From the NCBI RefSeq assembly GCF_902506165.1, contig NZ_LR733817.1:2263408-2327407 (forward strand): a stretch of 64,000 bases of DNA, in the 5' to 3' direction. A model generated the notes under the pieces. It was not told where the DNA came from, did not search any database, and saw only the letters and a program-made list of their open reading frames with translations. Origin of the DNA: Bosea sp. 29B. GTDB lineage: Bacteria > Pseudomonadota > Alphaproteobacteria > Rhizobiales > Beijerinckiaceae. Of the stretch, positions 50,357-61,609 are shown one piece after another. The position numbers and the translations under genes were made by a program. The first letter of the stretch is position 1, and each line of letters starts with the position of its first letter.

Positions 50357-51100
50357 ATGACTGCTCTCATGCCACGATCCGCCGGCACGTTCCTCGTGCT
50401 CCTCGCTCTTCTCGTGCTCTGGCAGGGCCTGCATCTCCTGGTCGGCGCCTCTTCGCTGGCCTCGCCGGCGGCGACGGTCACGAAGCTCGCTTCCCTGCTT
50501 GCGACCGGCGAGTTCTGGCTCAACGTCTCCGAGACGATGCGGGCCTTCGTCGCCGCCTTCGCGATCTCGCTCTTCGGGGGCATCGCGCTCGGCATCGTGC
50601 TCGGCGTGCGCAAGCTCGCCGGCAATGTCGCCGAGCCGATCCTGACGACGCTCTACTCGATCCCCAAGGTCGTGCTGTACCCGCTGGTGCTGCTCTGCTT
50701 CGGCCTCGGTATTTCCGCCAAGATCGCTTTCGGCGTGATGCATGGGCTGATCCCGATCACGCTGTTCTCGATGAACGCGATCCGCCAGATGAAGCCGGTC
50801 TACCGCCGGACGTCGCAGGTGATGCGGCTCTCGCCCTCGCAGAACGCCTTCACCGTGATCATGCCGGCGATCCTGCCCGAGATCATCTCGGGCGTTCGGC
50901 TCGGCTTCTCGCTGACGCTGCTTGGCGTGCTGATCGGCGAGATGTTCGCCTCGCAGCGCGGCCTCGGCTTCCTGCTGACCGGGGCGATCAACCTCGGCCA
51001 GATCGACACGATCATGGCGATCGCCCTGCTGCTGACCGTTTTCGCGGTGACCTGCAACGCGCTGATGATGCGCTTCGACCGGCGGTTGACGCACCGCTGA
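50357..51100 (+). CDS. ABC transporter permease, second of two
   Basis: This 247-aa permease has six helices and the coupling loop YRRTSQVMRLSPSQNAFTVI followed by MPAILPEIISGVRLGFSLTL. It starts 4 nt after the first permease and ends the four-gene transporter operon. No enzyme gene accompanies the transporter, so the imported substrate is used elsewhere. Confidence 0.88.
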   Translation: MTALMPRSAGTFLVLLALLVLWQGLHLLVGASSLASPAATVTKLASLLATGEFWLNVSETMRAFVAAFAISLFGGIALGIVLGVRKLAGNVAEPILTTLYSIPKVVLYPLVLLCFGLGISAKIAFGVMHGLIPITLFSMNAIRQMKPVYRRTSQVMRLSPSQNAFTVIMPAILPEIISGVRLGFSLTLLGVLIGEMFASQRGLGFLLTGAINLGQIDTIMAIALLLTVFAVTCNALMMRFDRRLTHR

Positions 51101-51197
51101 CGCTCGCTGCGGGAGCTTGCGCGGACCGCGCGGGTCATGCAGGTTGCGCCGCACTCGTTCGGCTGCGGTCGCCCGCGCCTCCCGCATTGGAAAAACC

Positions 51198-51467
51198 ATG
51201 AACCGCTATCATTTCGGCGCGGCTGCCGTCCTCGTCACCTTGCTCGGCGGCTGCGTCTCGCGCGAGGAGCCGGTCGGCGTCTCTGAGCCTGCTCCGGTGA
51301 TGCGCTCGCGGGTGGTGCGGAACGCGCCGCCACCGGATCGCGGCGATCTCCAGCTCGGCCTGCCGCCGGCGCGCGAGGGCGGCCCGGCCTATGTCCGCTC
51401 CGGCCTCGGCAGCGGGGCTGGGCAAGGCGAACTTTATGGTCGTGGCACGCTCCCGCAGGGCTTCTGA
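51198..51467 (+). CDS. small lipoprotein
   Basis: This 89-aa protein has a lipoprotein signal MNRYHFGAAAVLVTLLGGC (lipobox LGGC, Cys19). The mature part is rich in Pro, Arg and Gly and has no recognised domain. The ATG at 51198 lies within a longer open frame from 51117 whose extra N terminus would destroy the signal peptide. It is separated from the transporter operon by 97 bp. Function unknown. Confidence 0.6.
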   Translation: MNRYHFGAAAVLVTLLGGCVSREEPVGVSEPAPVMRSRVVRNAPPPDRGDLQLGLPPAREGGPAYVRSGLGSGAGQGELYGRGTLPQGF

Positions 51468-51516
51468 AGCCTCGCGTCGCCAGATTTCCGAGGACCGTAA
51501 CAGCATCCTTCGCGTC

Positions 51517-51539
51517 ATGGTCGGGCTTGTCCCGGCCAT
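51517..51539. repeat. REP-like palindrome, same family as 17513-17535
   Basis: ATGGTCGGG and CCCGGCCAT arms (51517-51525 and 51531-51539, one G-T pair) lie in the context GTCATG-TCGGGCTTG-CCCG-CATCC, shared with the hairpin after hslO. It is a dispersed intergenic repeat in the convergent gap before gyrB. Confidence 0.6.
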
Positions 51540-51550
51540 CCAACGTCTTC

Positions 51551-51606
51551 CCTCACTGATCGCGTGAGGCGCTTAAGACGCAGATGCTCGCCACAGGGGC
51601 GAGCAT
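51551..51606 (-). terminator. gyrB downstream hairpins
   Basis: Two stems lie just past the gyrB stop: ATGCTCGCC/GGCGAGCAT (51584-51606, 9 bp, 5-nt loop) and CCTCAC/GTGAGG (51551-51569). Neither has a T-tract. They separate gyrB from the convergent lipoprotein gene and are likely transcript ends for both. Confidence 0.55.
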
Positions 51607-51640
51607 GGCGAAGCGGGAGCGAGGCGTTCTTCAGTGCCGC

Positions 51641-54160
<2,520 letters not shown>

Positions 54161-54197
54161 TCACGTGCGTGCGCGTACGTACGCGGGAGTGGCGGAT

Positions 54198-56051
54198 TTA
54201 GCCAGTGAATGTCGCGATCGCATCCAGGAAAACCTCGCCGTACTGGGCGAGCTTGCGTTCGCCGACGCCTTCGATAGCGCGCATCTCGTCGAGGCCGAGC
54301 GGCCGCTCGCGCGCCATCGCGATCAGCGTGCGGTCGGTGAAGATGATGTAGGCGGCGACGCCTTCCTCGCGCGCAAGGCTCAGCCTGAGCTGGCGCAGAT
54401 GCTCGAACAGGGTGGCGGTATCGCCGTCGAGCCCGTCGGCGCGCGCTGCTTCGCGCTGGCCGCGGCGCGAGCGCCGTTCCGCGAGCGGGTCGACGCGCAG
54501 CGCGATCGGCTCGCGCCCGAACAGGATGTCTTCGCCCTTCTCGGTCAGGCAGAAGCCGCCATGTTCGGTGCTGGCCTCGGCGAGCGCGCCGGCGGCGAAG
54601 AGCTTGCGGGCCATCGCCATCCAGGCCCCCTTGGGTTTGTCGTTGCCGACGCCGAAGGTCTTCAGGCCGTCATGGTTCTGGCGCCGGATCGCCTCCGTCT
54701 GGGTGCCGGTCAGGATATCGGCGAGATGGCCGGCGCCGTAGCGCTGGCCGGAGCGGATCACCGCCGAGAGCAATTTTCGCGCATCGAGCGTCGCGTCGGC
54801 GAGCTCGGGCGCGGTCGGCCCGCAGAGATCGCAGCGGAACTGCGCGTTGTCGGAATTGACCTGGCCATGCCGGCAGGGCGGCACCTGTTCGCCGAAATAG
54901 GACAAGAGCGCCGAGCGTCGGCACAACGCCGATTCGCACAGGTCGATCATCGCGTTGAGGCGCTTGTGCTCGATGCGCCGGCGTTCGTCGTCGATCTGCT
55001 TCTCGTCGATCTGGCGGCGGCGTAGCGCCATGTCGTCGACGCCGTAGAGGGTCAGCGTATCAGCCGGCAGCCCGTCGCGCCCGGCACGGCCGATCTCCTG
55101 ATAATAGCTCTCGATCGAGCCCGGCATGTCGGCATGGACGACGAAGCGCACATCCGGCTTGTTGATGCCCATGCCGAAGGCGATGGTGGCGCAGACGACG
55201 ACGCCGTCCTCCTGCAGGAAGATGTCCTGGTTGCGGTTGCGCTCCGTCTGCTCCAGCCCGGCATGGTAGGGATAGGCCTTCCAGCCCTTTTCGCTGAGAC
55301 CCTGCGCCAGCCGCTCGGTGCGGCCGCGCGAGGAGCAGTAGACGATGCCCGAGCCGCCGCGATGGACCTTCAGGAAGTCGTCGATCTGCCGGCGCGGCTG
55401 ATCCTTCGGGGCGAAGGCGAGCTTCAGGTTCGGCCGATCGAAGGAATGGACGACGAGGTGCGGCGGCGCCGGGAAGAGCTGCTGGGCGATGTCGTCGCGC
55501 GTCTGGCGGTCGGCGGTCGCCGTGAGCGCCGTCACGGGGACATCGCCGAGCGCCTCGCGCACTTTCGAGAGCAGGCGATATTCCGGGCGGAAGTCATGGC
55601 CCCATTGCGAGACGCAATGCGCCTCGTCTATGGCCAGCCGCGTCACGCCCAGGCGCCGCAGGCGGGCGACGAGGCCCTCGCCCGCCAGACGCTCCGGCGA
55701 GACGAAGAGGAGCCGCAGCTCGCCGGAATTGAGCTTGTCCCAGGCCTGGGCCGCCTCGGCCTCGCTGTTCATCGAGTTGAGCGAGGCGGCGGAGACGCCG
55801 GCGCGCACCAATTGGCCGACCTGGTCGCGCATCAGCGCGATCAGCGGCGAAACCACCAGCGTCAACCCGCCGGTGACCAGCGCCGGCAGCTGGTAGCACA
55901 TCGACTTGCCCGAGCCGGTCGGCATCACCGCGAAGACGTCGCGGCCAGCGAGCGCGGCCTCGATTACCTCCCATTGCCCGGGGCGGAAATCGTCATAGCC
56001 GAAGACCGACTTCAGGATCGCGCGGGCTTCTGATTCGCGGGGCGATGACAT
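54198..56051 (-). CDS. recQ: ATP-dependent DNA helicase RecQ
   Basis: This 617-aa RecQ helicase is involved in recombination and replication-fork repair. Motif I is MPTGSGKSMCYQLPAL, motif II DEAHCVSQWGHDFRPEY, motif III TALTATADRQTR, and motif VI QEIGRAGRDG. The RQC zinc site shows cysteines in CESALCRRSALLSYFGE, CRHGQ and CDLCGP. A winged helix and a C-terminal HRDC domain (LFEHLRQLRLSLAREEGVA, EGVGERKLAQYGE) complete it. It is 118 bp upstream of gyrB on the same strand. The first ATG at 56051 is used. Confidence 0.95.
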   Translation of the reverse strand: MSSPRESEARAILKSVFGYDDFRPGQWEVIEAALAGRDVFAVMPTGSGKSMCYQLPALVTGGLTLVVSPLIALMRDQVGQLVRAGVSAASLNSMNSEAEAAQAWDKLNSGELRLLFVSPERLAGEGLVARLRRLGVTRLAIDEAHCVSQWGHDFRPEYRLLSKVREALGDVPVTALTATADRQTRDDIAQQLFPAPPHLVVHSFDRPNLKLAFAPKDQPRRQIDDFLKVHRGGSGIVYCSSRGRTERLAQGLSEKGWKAYPYHAGLEQTERNRNQDIFLQEDGVVVCATIAFGMGINKPDVRFVVHADMPGSIESYYQEIGRAGRDGLPADTLTLYGVDDMALRRRQIDEKQIDDERRRIEHKRLNAMIDLCESALCRRSALLSYFGEQVPPCRHGQVNSDNAQFRCDLCGPTAPELADATLDARKLLSAVIRSGQRYGAGHLADILTGTQTEAIRRQNHDGLKTFGVGNDKPKGAWMAMARKLFAAGALAEASTEHGGFCLTEKGEDILFGREPIALRVDPLAERRSRRGQREAARADGLDGDTATLFEHLRQLRLSLAREEGVAAYIIFTDRTLIAMARERPLGLDEMRAIEGVGERKLAQYGEVFLDAIATFTG

Positions 56052-56180
56052 CCGCCGGATGTGCCGGATTCGGGCTGATAAGGCCAGTGCGATGGCGAAA
56101 CCATCCCCGCTTCCCGCAAGTCGGCTTGATCAGCGGTGATGTGTGCTTCACGGTGCGGCAGCTCGGCAAGGAGAGCCGTG

Positions 56181-56696
56181 ATGCGCCTGCCCCTGACTGT
56201 CGCCATCTGCTGCCTTGCCGCCTTTGCGCAAGCCCGGCCGCTCGAGCGCGAGCTGCCGCCGGCGAAGGCCGCTTGCTGGGAGCGGACCTATGATGCCGCC
56301 CATCTCGCCAGCCATCCACAGCAGAAAGTCACGCGGATCCGCCTGGTCCATCTGCCGCAGAACTGGGCCGAAGCCGGGCAAGGTGGGTTCTACGTCGCGC
56401 TCTATGTCAACCTGCGCCAGCGCGTGAAGGCCGATCAGGGCTTCGACTACCAGCTCGGCGGCATCTGCAAGCCGGCCGGGCAGGGGCTGCGCTGCGTACC
56501 GGAATGGGAGGCCGGGAACTGGCGGATCGAGCGCGGCCCGAACGGCACGCTCGACATCCGCAATGCCAGCATCATCGCTAATCCCAACCCCTACGATGCC
56601 GAGGAGATCGCCGACGGCGCCGTCCGCATTCCCGCCAGGCCCGATGACGGGCTCTGGCGCCTGTCGCCGGCGAGCGGGCCGTGCGGGATGGAGTAA
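56181..56696 (+). CDS. secreted hypothetical protein
   Basis: This 171-aa protein has a Sec signal peptide (MRLPLTVAICCLAAFAQA). The mature part contains two Cys (GGICKPAGQGLRCVPEWE) that could form a disulfide, and a further Cys near the C terminus. I recognise no named family; similar small periplasmic proteins are common in Bosea-type genomes. The ATG at 56181 has an AAGGAGAG ribosome binding site 6 nt upstream and is divergent from recQ. Confidence 0.68.
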   Translation: MRLPLTVAICCLAAFAQARPLERELPPAKAACWERTYDAAHLASHPQQKVTRIRLVHLPQNWAEAGQGGFYVALYVNLRQRVKADQGFDYQLGGICKPAGQGLRCVPEWEAGNWRIERGPNGTLDIRNASIIANPNPYDAEEIADGAVRIPARPDDGLWRLSPASGPCGME

Positions 56697-56703
56697 CCGC
56701 GCT

Positions 56704-57264
56704 CTAGGGATGCAGCGCCGCGACCTTCACCAGCCGGGCCACCATCTTGTCGCGCATGCCCTTGAGGCGCTTGTCGGTGAAGTCGCCATCCTCGCCATAG
56801 GCCTTGTCGGCGCCGTTGACCGCGAGCATCTCCGGCACGAGCAGCGCGCCGAAGCCGAGTTCGAGCACGGTGCGCAGCTGGGTCAGGCAGCGATAGGTGC
56901 CGAGATTGCCGGCCGAGGCGCCGCCGATCGCAACCACCTTCTCGCGCAGGCCGGGGCCGCCGGAGCGGACGATGCTGATCCAGTCGAGCGCGTTCTTCAG
57001 CGCCGGCGGATAGCCGGAATTGTATTCGGGGCTGGCGATGAAAAGCCCGTCATGGGCATCGACCAGCGCCGCCAGCGCCATCGCCTCATCAGGCGGGTCG
57101 TTGTCGAACGCGCGCGCGTCGATCAGCGGCAGCGGATAGTCGCCGAGCGAGATCTGCGTCACCTCGGCTCCCGCCACCTGGAGATTCCCCGCGATCAAAG
57201 TCGCGAGCCGGGTGTTCATCGAGCCCGGGCGCCAGGAGCCGGCGAAGACGAGGATTTTGGGCAT
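56704..57264 (-). CDS. NADPH-dependent FMN reductase-type oxidoreductase
   Basis: This 186-aa flavodoxin-fold enzyme has the FMN-phosphate motif LVFAGSWRPGSMNTRLA at the N terminus, SPEYNSGYPPALKNALDW (YNxxxP loop, about 79-96), and GGASAGNLGTYRCLTQLR. It belongs to the ChrR/ArsH-like quinone or chromate reductase group, which often protects against redox stress. The ATG at 57264 has GGAG 7 nt upstream; an 8-codon extension exists. It is convergent with 56181-56696, 7 bp apart. Confidence 0.88.
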   Translation of the reverse strand: MPKILVFAGSWRPGSMNTRLATLIAGNLQVAGAEVTQISLGDYPLPLIDARAFDNDPPDEAMALAALVDAHDGLFIASPEYNSGYPPALKNALDWISIVRSGGPGLREKVVAIGGASAGNLGTYRCLTQLRTVLELGFGALLVPEMLAVNGADKAYGEDGDFTDKRLKGMRDKMVARLVKVAALHP

Positions 57265-57280
57265 GGTCACTCCGACAAAC

Positions 57281-57384
57281 TGGAGCATTTTCGAGCGAAG
57301 CGGGCACCGGTTCGCGTGAAGAAAATGCGATCAAAACAAAAACTTGGAGCAATCCCGCGATTTGGAGAAACGCGGGGCTGCTCC
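57281..57384. repeat. rhizobial intergenic repeat with two palindromes
   Basis: GCATTTTC (57285-57292) and GAAAATGC (57321-57328) enclose CGAGCGAAGCGGGCACCGG and TTCGCGTGAA. This is the widely dispersed Hyphomicrobiales element of the CTTCACGCGAACCGG type. A second palindrome, TGGAGC-CCCGCG with CGCGGG-GCTCCA arms, follows (57345-57384). The repeat occupies the promoter region of the FMN reductase gene. Recognition of the family is from memory. Confidence 0.7.
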
Positions 57385-57456
57385 AGCCGAGCGAGCGCCC
57401 CGGCTTTTTCATTCTGCGATGTCGAGCGATGCGGGCGTCCAGTCAAGCCCGTGCCG

Positions 57457-58257
57457 TCACGGCTTGGCGCGGCGATAGACCCAGACGCGCGCCGGCGGGA
57501 TGTTGCGCAGCACCCAGTCGGAAACCTCAGCCTTGAGGTGGGAGCCTTTGCGCGGCACCGGCGAGATCACCGCATAGGTGAACTGGATGAAGGGTGCGCC
57601 GGGATTGAGCACATTGGCAAAGGCGTCCTGCACCAGTTCGGTCCGCTCAGCCGGCGGCTTGTTGAACAGCGGCAGCGAAGACACCACCGCGCTCGCCTTC
57701 TCGGTCAGATGCCCGGCGAGTGTCGTCGAGAGCGCATAGGCATCGCCTTCGATGACCGTGGCCTGCGGAAAGCGGCGGCGCAGCAGCTCGCAGAATTCCG
57801 GGCTGTACTCGACCAGGATCAGCCTGGCTTCGTCGATACCGCGCTCGATCAGCGCTTCGGTGACCGGGCCGGTGCCCGGGCCGATCTCGACCACCGGCCC
57901 TTGCGCCTGCGGATCGACATAGGACGCCATGCGCCTGGCCAGGAACGGGCTCGACGGCGCGACCGCGCCGGTTCTTCCGGGCGAATCGATCCAGGACTTG
58001 AGGAAGCGAGCATCGTCGCTGAACCGGGCCTTGGCCTCGTCGGCCGCTTTACGCACATGCGACTTCAGTTTGCCGGCGGTGTTGCGGACCTCGTCCTCGA
58101 CCTTGTAGCGCGCGGCGGCGACCCGAAGCCTGGCCTCTGCGACGCTGTCGGCAAAATCGGCCGCCGTCAGCCGCACCTCGTGCTCCAGCCGCGCAGCTAC
58201 GGACGAGCGCCCGAAGCGAGTGGCGCGCAGGCGCTGACCGGAAGCGGAATGGACCAT
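57457..58257 (-). CDS. SAM-dependent methyltransferase, PmtA/KsgA-like
   Basis: This 266-aa protein has an N-terminal about 95-residue helical, Arg/Glu/Ala-rich region. It precedes a Rossmann methyltransferase domain with motif I VVEIGPGTGPVTEALIERGI (about 131-150), LVEYSPEF (acidic loop), IEGDAYAL and VVSSLPLFNKPP (motif IV SSLPL). This SSLPL form resembles phospholipid N-methyltransferases (PmtA) more than KsgA, suggesting phosphatidylethanolamine methylation, but the helical N terminus is atypical. The ATG at 58257 has GAGG 8 nt upstream. Confidence 0.72.
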   Translation of the reverse strand: MVHSASGQRLRATRFGRSSVAARLEHEVRLTAADFADSVAEARLRVAAARYKVEDEVRNTAGKLKSHVRKAADEAKARFSDDARFLKSWIDSPGRTGAVAPSSPFLARRMASYVDPQAQGPVVEIGPGTGPVTEALIERGIDEARLILVEYSPEFCELLRRRFPQATVIEGDAYALSTTLAGHLTEKASAVVSSLPLFNKPPAERTELVQDAFANVLNPGAPFIQFTYAVISPVPRKGSHLKAEVSDWVLRNIPPARVWVYRRAKP

Positions 58258-58394
58258 CCAGAACCTCGATGCGGCCAGGCGGAAGGCCCGCGCCGGAGCG
58301 ACATGACAATGCCGTGACGTTACGCCGCTGTCATATGGGGTCAAGAGCGGGTCGAATCCAGCGATTTCTTGGCTGGCCGCCCGGGCATCGGCGA

Positions 58395-59171
58395 TCAGAT
58401 CAGCGGGCGCGGGTGAAGCTCGCCCTCGAACAGCAGCGCCATGCGCTCGGTCAGGCGCGGATTGTGGATGGTGAGGCGGCCGCGCTCGAGCGAGAACATC
58501 CCGGCTTTGCGCAGGCGGGCCCAGGTCTTGCTGGTGTGGACCAGCGAGAGGCCGAGCGCATCGGCGAGCTGCTGCTGCGTCAGCGGGAAGGCGAAGCTCT
58601 TCTCGGCGACCAGGCCGAGCGCTTCGGCCCGGCGATAGAGCGAGATCACCAGCGCCGCGATCCGCTCCTGCGCATTGCGCTGGCCGACCGAGGTCAGGTT
58701 CTCGTCGATCAGGCTCTCCTCGCGCGAGCCGAGCCAGGCGAGCTCATAGGCGAGCGCCGGCATCCGCCCGAACATTTCATAGGTGCGCCGGCGCGGGAAG
58801 ACGCAGAGCTCGACCTCGGTCAGCGCCTCGATGCCGTGCTGGGCGGCGCTGAGCAACGAAGCCTGCAGGCCGACGAGATCGCCGGGTAGCAGGAAGTTCA
58901 GGATTTGCCGGCGTCCGTCCGGCAGCGACTTGTAGCGGAAGGCCCAGCCGGAAAAGAGCGTGTAGAGCTCGGCATCCTCCTGGCCGGGGTGGATGATGTC
59001 GGCGCCGGCCGGCAATTGCCGGTGATCAAGCTTCATCTCCTGGATGAAGCGGATCTCCTCGTCAGACTTGTCCTTGAAGGCAGGTTTCAGCCGCAACGGA
59101 CAGGCGAGGCAGGACGGGCTGCGGTGATTGCGATGATTGCTCGATGCGACGATCACGCCCGGCTCCTTCAT
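58395..59171 (-). CDS. Crp/Fnr family transcriptional regulator
   Basis: In this 258-aa protein the cyclic-nucleotide-fold sensor domain (about 40-160) carries HPGQEDAELYTLFSGWAFRYK and LLPGDLVGLQASLL. A C-terminal HTH carries FPLTQQQLADALGLSLVHTS followed by KTWARLRKAG. The N terminus holds CLACPLR; two Cys alone do not make the four-Cys FNR iron-sulfur site, so oxygen sensing is uncertain. The start at 59171 is chosen; a longer frame upstream is Arg-rich and unlike the family. It is divergent from the ABC exporter. Confidence 0.82.
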   Translation of the reverse strand: MKEPGVIVASSNHRNHRSPSCLACPLRLKPAFKDKSDEEIRFIQEMKLDHRQLPAGADIIHPGQEDAELYTLFSGWAFRYKSLPDGRRQILNFLLPGDLVGLQASLLSAAQHGIEALTEVELCVFPRRRTYEMFGRMPALAYELAWLGSREESLIDENLTSVGQRNAQERIAALVISLYRRAEALGLVAEKSFAFPLTQQQLADALGLSLVHTSKTWARLRKAGMFSLERGRLTIHNPRLTERMALLFEGELHPRPLI

Positions 59172-59277
59172 CCGCCGGAACCCGCGGCGAATGCTTGCGT
59201 TTTCTGTGTGGCGCGAAAGCCGTGGCTTAGCAATCGCGCCCGTCCCGGCATAGCAGATCGGCTCAGGAGGCCGCCGC

Positions 59278-61089
59278 ATGAAATCACATGCCTCCGGGCT
59301 GCGGCGTTCGCGCCTGCGCCAGTTCTTTCGTGTCGCCTCGGGCTTCTGGCGCGGCGAGACCAGGCTGCGCGCCTGGGGGCTCACCCTCGCGGTGCTGCTC
59401 TTCGTCGCGGCCCAGCTCGGCGCGGCGGTTGGCGTCAACAGCTGGAACCGGCTGTTCTTCGACGCGCTGGAAAAGCGCGACCTCGACAAGATCTGGACGA
59501 CTGTCGGCTGGCTGCCGCTGATCGTCGCGGCGTCGGCTGCCTTGTTGTCCTGCCTGGTGATCAGCCGGATGCTGCTGCAGGTGCGCTGGCGGGAATGGCT
59601 GACGCATCGCCTCGCCGGCTGGTGGATCGCCGACCAGCGCTATTACCGGATGCAATTCGTCGCGCGCGAGCAGAGCGCGCCCGAGTACCGCATCGCCGAG
59701 GATGTCCGCCTGTCCATCGAGCCCCTGGTCGAGTTCGCCATCGGCCTGCTCAGCGCCTTCGTGACCGCGGTGACCTTTGCCGCGATCCTGTGGCAGGTCG
59801 CAGGCTCGGTGCATTTCACGCTCGGCGGGTCCGAGATCGTCATACCCAGCTACATGGCGATCGCCGCGATCGTCTATGCGGTCGTCGCCTCCGTCGCGGC
59901 CTATTTTGCCGGGCGACCTTTGGTGCCGCGCATCGCCGCCAAGAACGAGGCCGAGGCGCAGTTCCGTGCCGAGATGACGCGGTTGCGCGAGAACGCCGAG
60001 AGCATCGCCCTCATCAAGGGGGACGCCGACGAGCGCGATTCGGTCGGCGAGAACTATGGCCGCGTCGTCGCCGCCTGGCTGAAGGTGGTCCGGCAGCAGG
60101 GCGTCATCGCCATCGTGCTGAACACCAATGGCGCGTTGTTCCCGATCGTGCCGCTGCTGCTGATCGCGCCGAAATACCTCTCGGGCGAGATCTCCTTGGG
60201 CGCCGTCATGCAGGTCGTCGCCGCCTTCAGCGCGGTACAGGCCGCCCTGATCTGGTTCGTCGACAATTTCGTCCGGCTGGCGGAGTGGTTCGCCTCGGTG
60301 AGGCGCGTCGACGAGCTGGCTGAAGCGCTGGAGGCGCTCGACATCGGCACGATCATGGAGGGCGAGACCCAGATCGAGCTGGGGGAGAGCGAGGATGGCG
60401 GCATCCATATCGCGGATCTTTCGATCGCCCACCTCAACGGGCGGATCGTCATCGCCGACGCGTCGATCGTGATCGCGGCCGGCGAGAAGGTCCTGGTCGC
60501 CGGCGAGAGCGGCACGGGCAAGAGCACCTTGATCCGTGCGATCGCGGGCCTCTGGCCCTGGGGCTCGGGTTCGATCAAGCTGCCGCCGGGCAAGCGCATC
60601 GCCTTCGTGCCGCAGAAGCCCTATCTGCCGATCGGCACGCTGCGCGACGTGCTGCTCTACCCGGAAGCCGAGAGCCGCGTCGACGACGAAGCGGTCAGGG
60701 ACGCGCTGAAGCGCTGCGGGCTCGCCTCGCTCGGCCGACGGCTCGACGAGGAGGAGCGTTGGGACCAGACCCTGTCCGGTGGTGAGCGTCAGCGCGTCGC
60801 CTTCGCCCGGCTGCTGATCCAGAAGCCCGACATCATCATCATGGACGAGGCGACCTCGGCGCTCGACGAGGCCAGCCAGGATTCTCTGCTCGGGCTGATC
60901 GATAGCGAGCTCTCCTATGCGACGATCATCAGCGTCGGGCATCGGCCTGGCCTCGAGGATTTCCACGAGCGCAAGATCACCTTCGAGAAGCGCGAGGCTG
61001 GCGCGCATCTGACCTCGAGGCGCCTGACCCGGTCGCTCTGGCGGCTCTTCCGCCGGCGCGAAGCCGCCAATGATCGCTCAGTCGCCTGA
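59278..61089 (+). CDS. fused ABC transporter permease/ATPase, SbmA/BacA-YddA type
   Basis: This 603-aa protein has an N-terminal ABC_membrane_2-type domain of about six helices (about 30-330) with NSWNRLFFDALEKRDLDKIW and WREWLTHRLAGWWIADQRYY, the signature of the SbmA/BacA/YddA group. The ATPase domain has Walker A AGESGTGKSTLIRAIAGLW (about 405-423), signature LSGGERQRVAFAR, and Walker B IIIMDEATSALDE. Unlike BacA itself, it retains the ATPase. It may export or import peptides, vitamin B12-like molecules or lipids; substrate unknown. It is divergent from the Crp/Fnr gene, 106 bp apart. Confidence 0.87.
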   Translation: MKSHASGLRRSRLRQFFRVASGFWRGETRLRAWGLTLAVLLFVAAQLGAAVGVNSWNRLFFDALEKRDLDKIWTTVGWLPLIVAASAALLSCLVISRMLLQVRWREWLTHRLAGWWIADQRYYRMQFVAREQSAPEYRIAEDVRLSIEPLVEFAIGLLSAFVTAVTFAAILWQVAGSVHFTLGGSEIVIPSYMAIAAIVYAVVASVAAYFAGRPLVPRIAAKNEAEAQFRAEMTRLRENAESIALIKGDADERDSVGENYGRVVAAWLKVVRQQGVIAIVLNTNGALFPIVPLLLIAPKYLSGEISLGAVMQVVAAFSAVQAALIWFVDNFVRLAEWFASVRRVDELAEALEALDIGTIMEGETQIELGESEDGGIHIADLSIAHLNGRIVIADASIVIAAGEKVLVAGESGTGKSTLIRAIAGLWPWGSGSIKLPPGKRIAFVPQKPYLPIGTLRDVLLYPEAESRVDDEAVRDALKRCGLASLGRRLDEEERWDQTLSGGERQRVAFARLLIQKPDIIIMDEATSALDEASQDSLLGLIDSELSYATIISVGHRPGLEDFHERKITFEKREAGAHLTSRRLTRSLWRLFRRREAANDRSVA

Positions 61090-61144
61090 AAAACGAATCG
61101 CGCCTGAAGAAAGAATCGGGATCGCCGCGATTTTCGCGCAAACC

Positions 61145-61169
61145 GGAACAATTCCCTGCCAGACGGGTT
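61145..61169 (+). promoter_or_regulatory. candidate EcfG-type promoter before the 91-aa gene
   Basis: GGAAC (61145-61149), 16 nt, then GGTT (61166-61169) has the same layout as the prkA upstream site. The start codon of the next gene lies 51 bp downstream. One mismatch to the GGAAC-N16/17-CGTT consensus is present. Confidence 0.5.
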
Positions 61170-61220
61170 GAAAAGCCGTTCCGCCTTTCAAGAACGACCA
61201 CACGAACCGGGAGAGCGAAG

Positions 61221-61496
61221 ATGACCACTGCCAGCCTTGCCCCCTTCAAGCGCGCTGCCACCTTCTTCGGCGGCATGGCGCTGGTCGTGACCGCCCTGAC
61301 CATGGGCGCCTCGTACCAGAACGGCTTCGGCGAGAGCTCGGAAGCGGTGGCCCAGGCCAAGCTGCAGCGTGGCGCCCCGGCCGATGTCCAGTACGCGGCG
61401 GTCAATCCGGCCGAGATGCGCCGTGATTTCGCTCATCGCGTCGTCCCGACCTCGCAGCGCGAGGCCAGCCTCAAGGGCAACACCGTCCTGCGCTAA
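61221..61496 (+). CDS. small hypothetical protein, possibly stress-induced
   Basis: This 91-aa protein has one N-terminal hydrophobic segment (AATFFGGMALVVTALTMGAS, about 13-32), which is an uncleaved anchor or a signal peptide. A hydrophilic C-terminal part without recognised domain follows. GGGAGAG lies 9 nt before the ATG. A GGAAC-type promoter candidate precedes it and a strong terminator follows, so it forms its own transcription unit. Confidence 0.65.
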   Translation: MTTASLAPFKRAATFFGGMALVVTALTMGASYQNGFGESSEAVAQAKLQRGAPADVQYAAVNPAEMRRDFAHRVVPTSQREASLKGNTVLR

Positions 61497-61546
61497 AACC
61501 CCGGAACCGATCCGGCGCTCGCGCGTAATTGACCTGCCTGACCAGC

Positions 61547-61570
61547 AAAGCCGCCGCGAGGCGGCTTTTT
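61547..61570 (+). terminator. intrinsic terminator
   Basis: Arms AAAGCCGCC (61547-61555) and GGCGGCTTT (61560-61568) with a GCGA tetraloop and T5 (61566-61570) form a textbook Rho-independent terminator 50 nt after the small gene. Confidence 0.92.
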
Positions 61571-61609
61571 GCCGTGATGGCGAGGTATGATGGATCGGCT
61601 GGAGATCAG

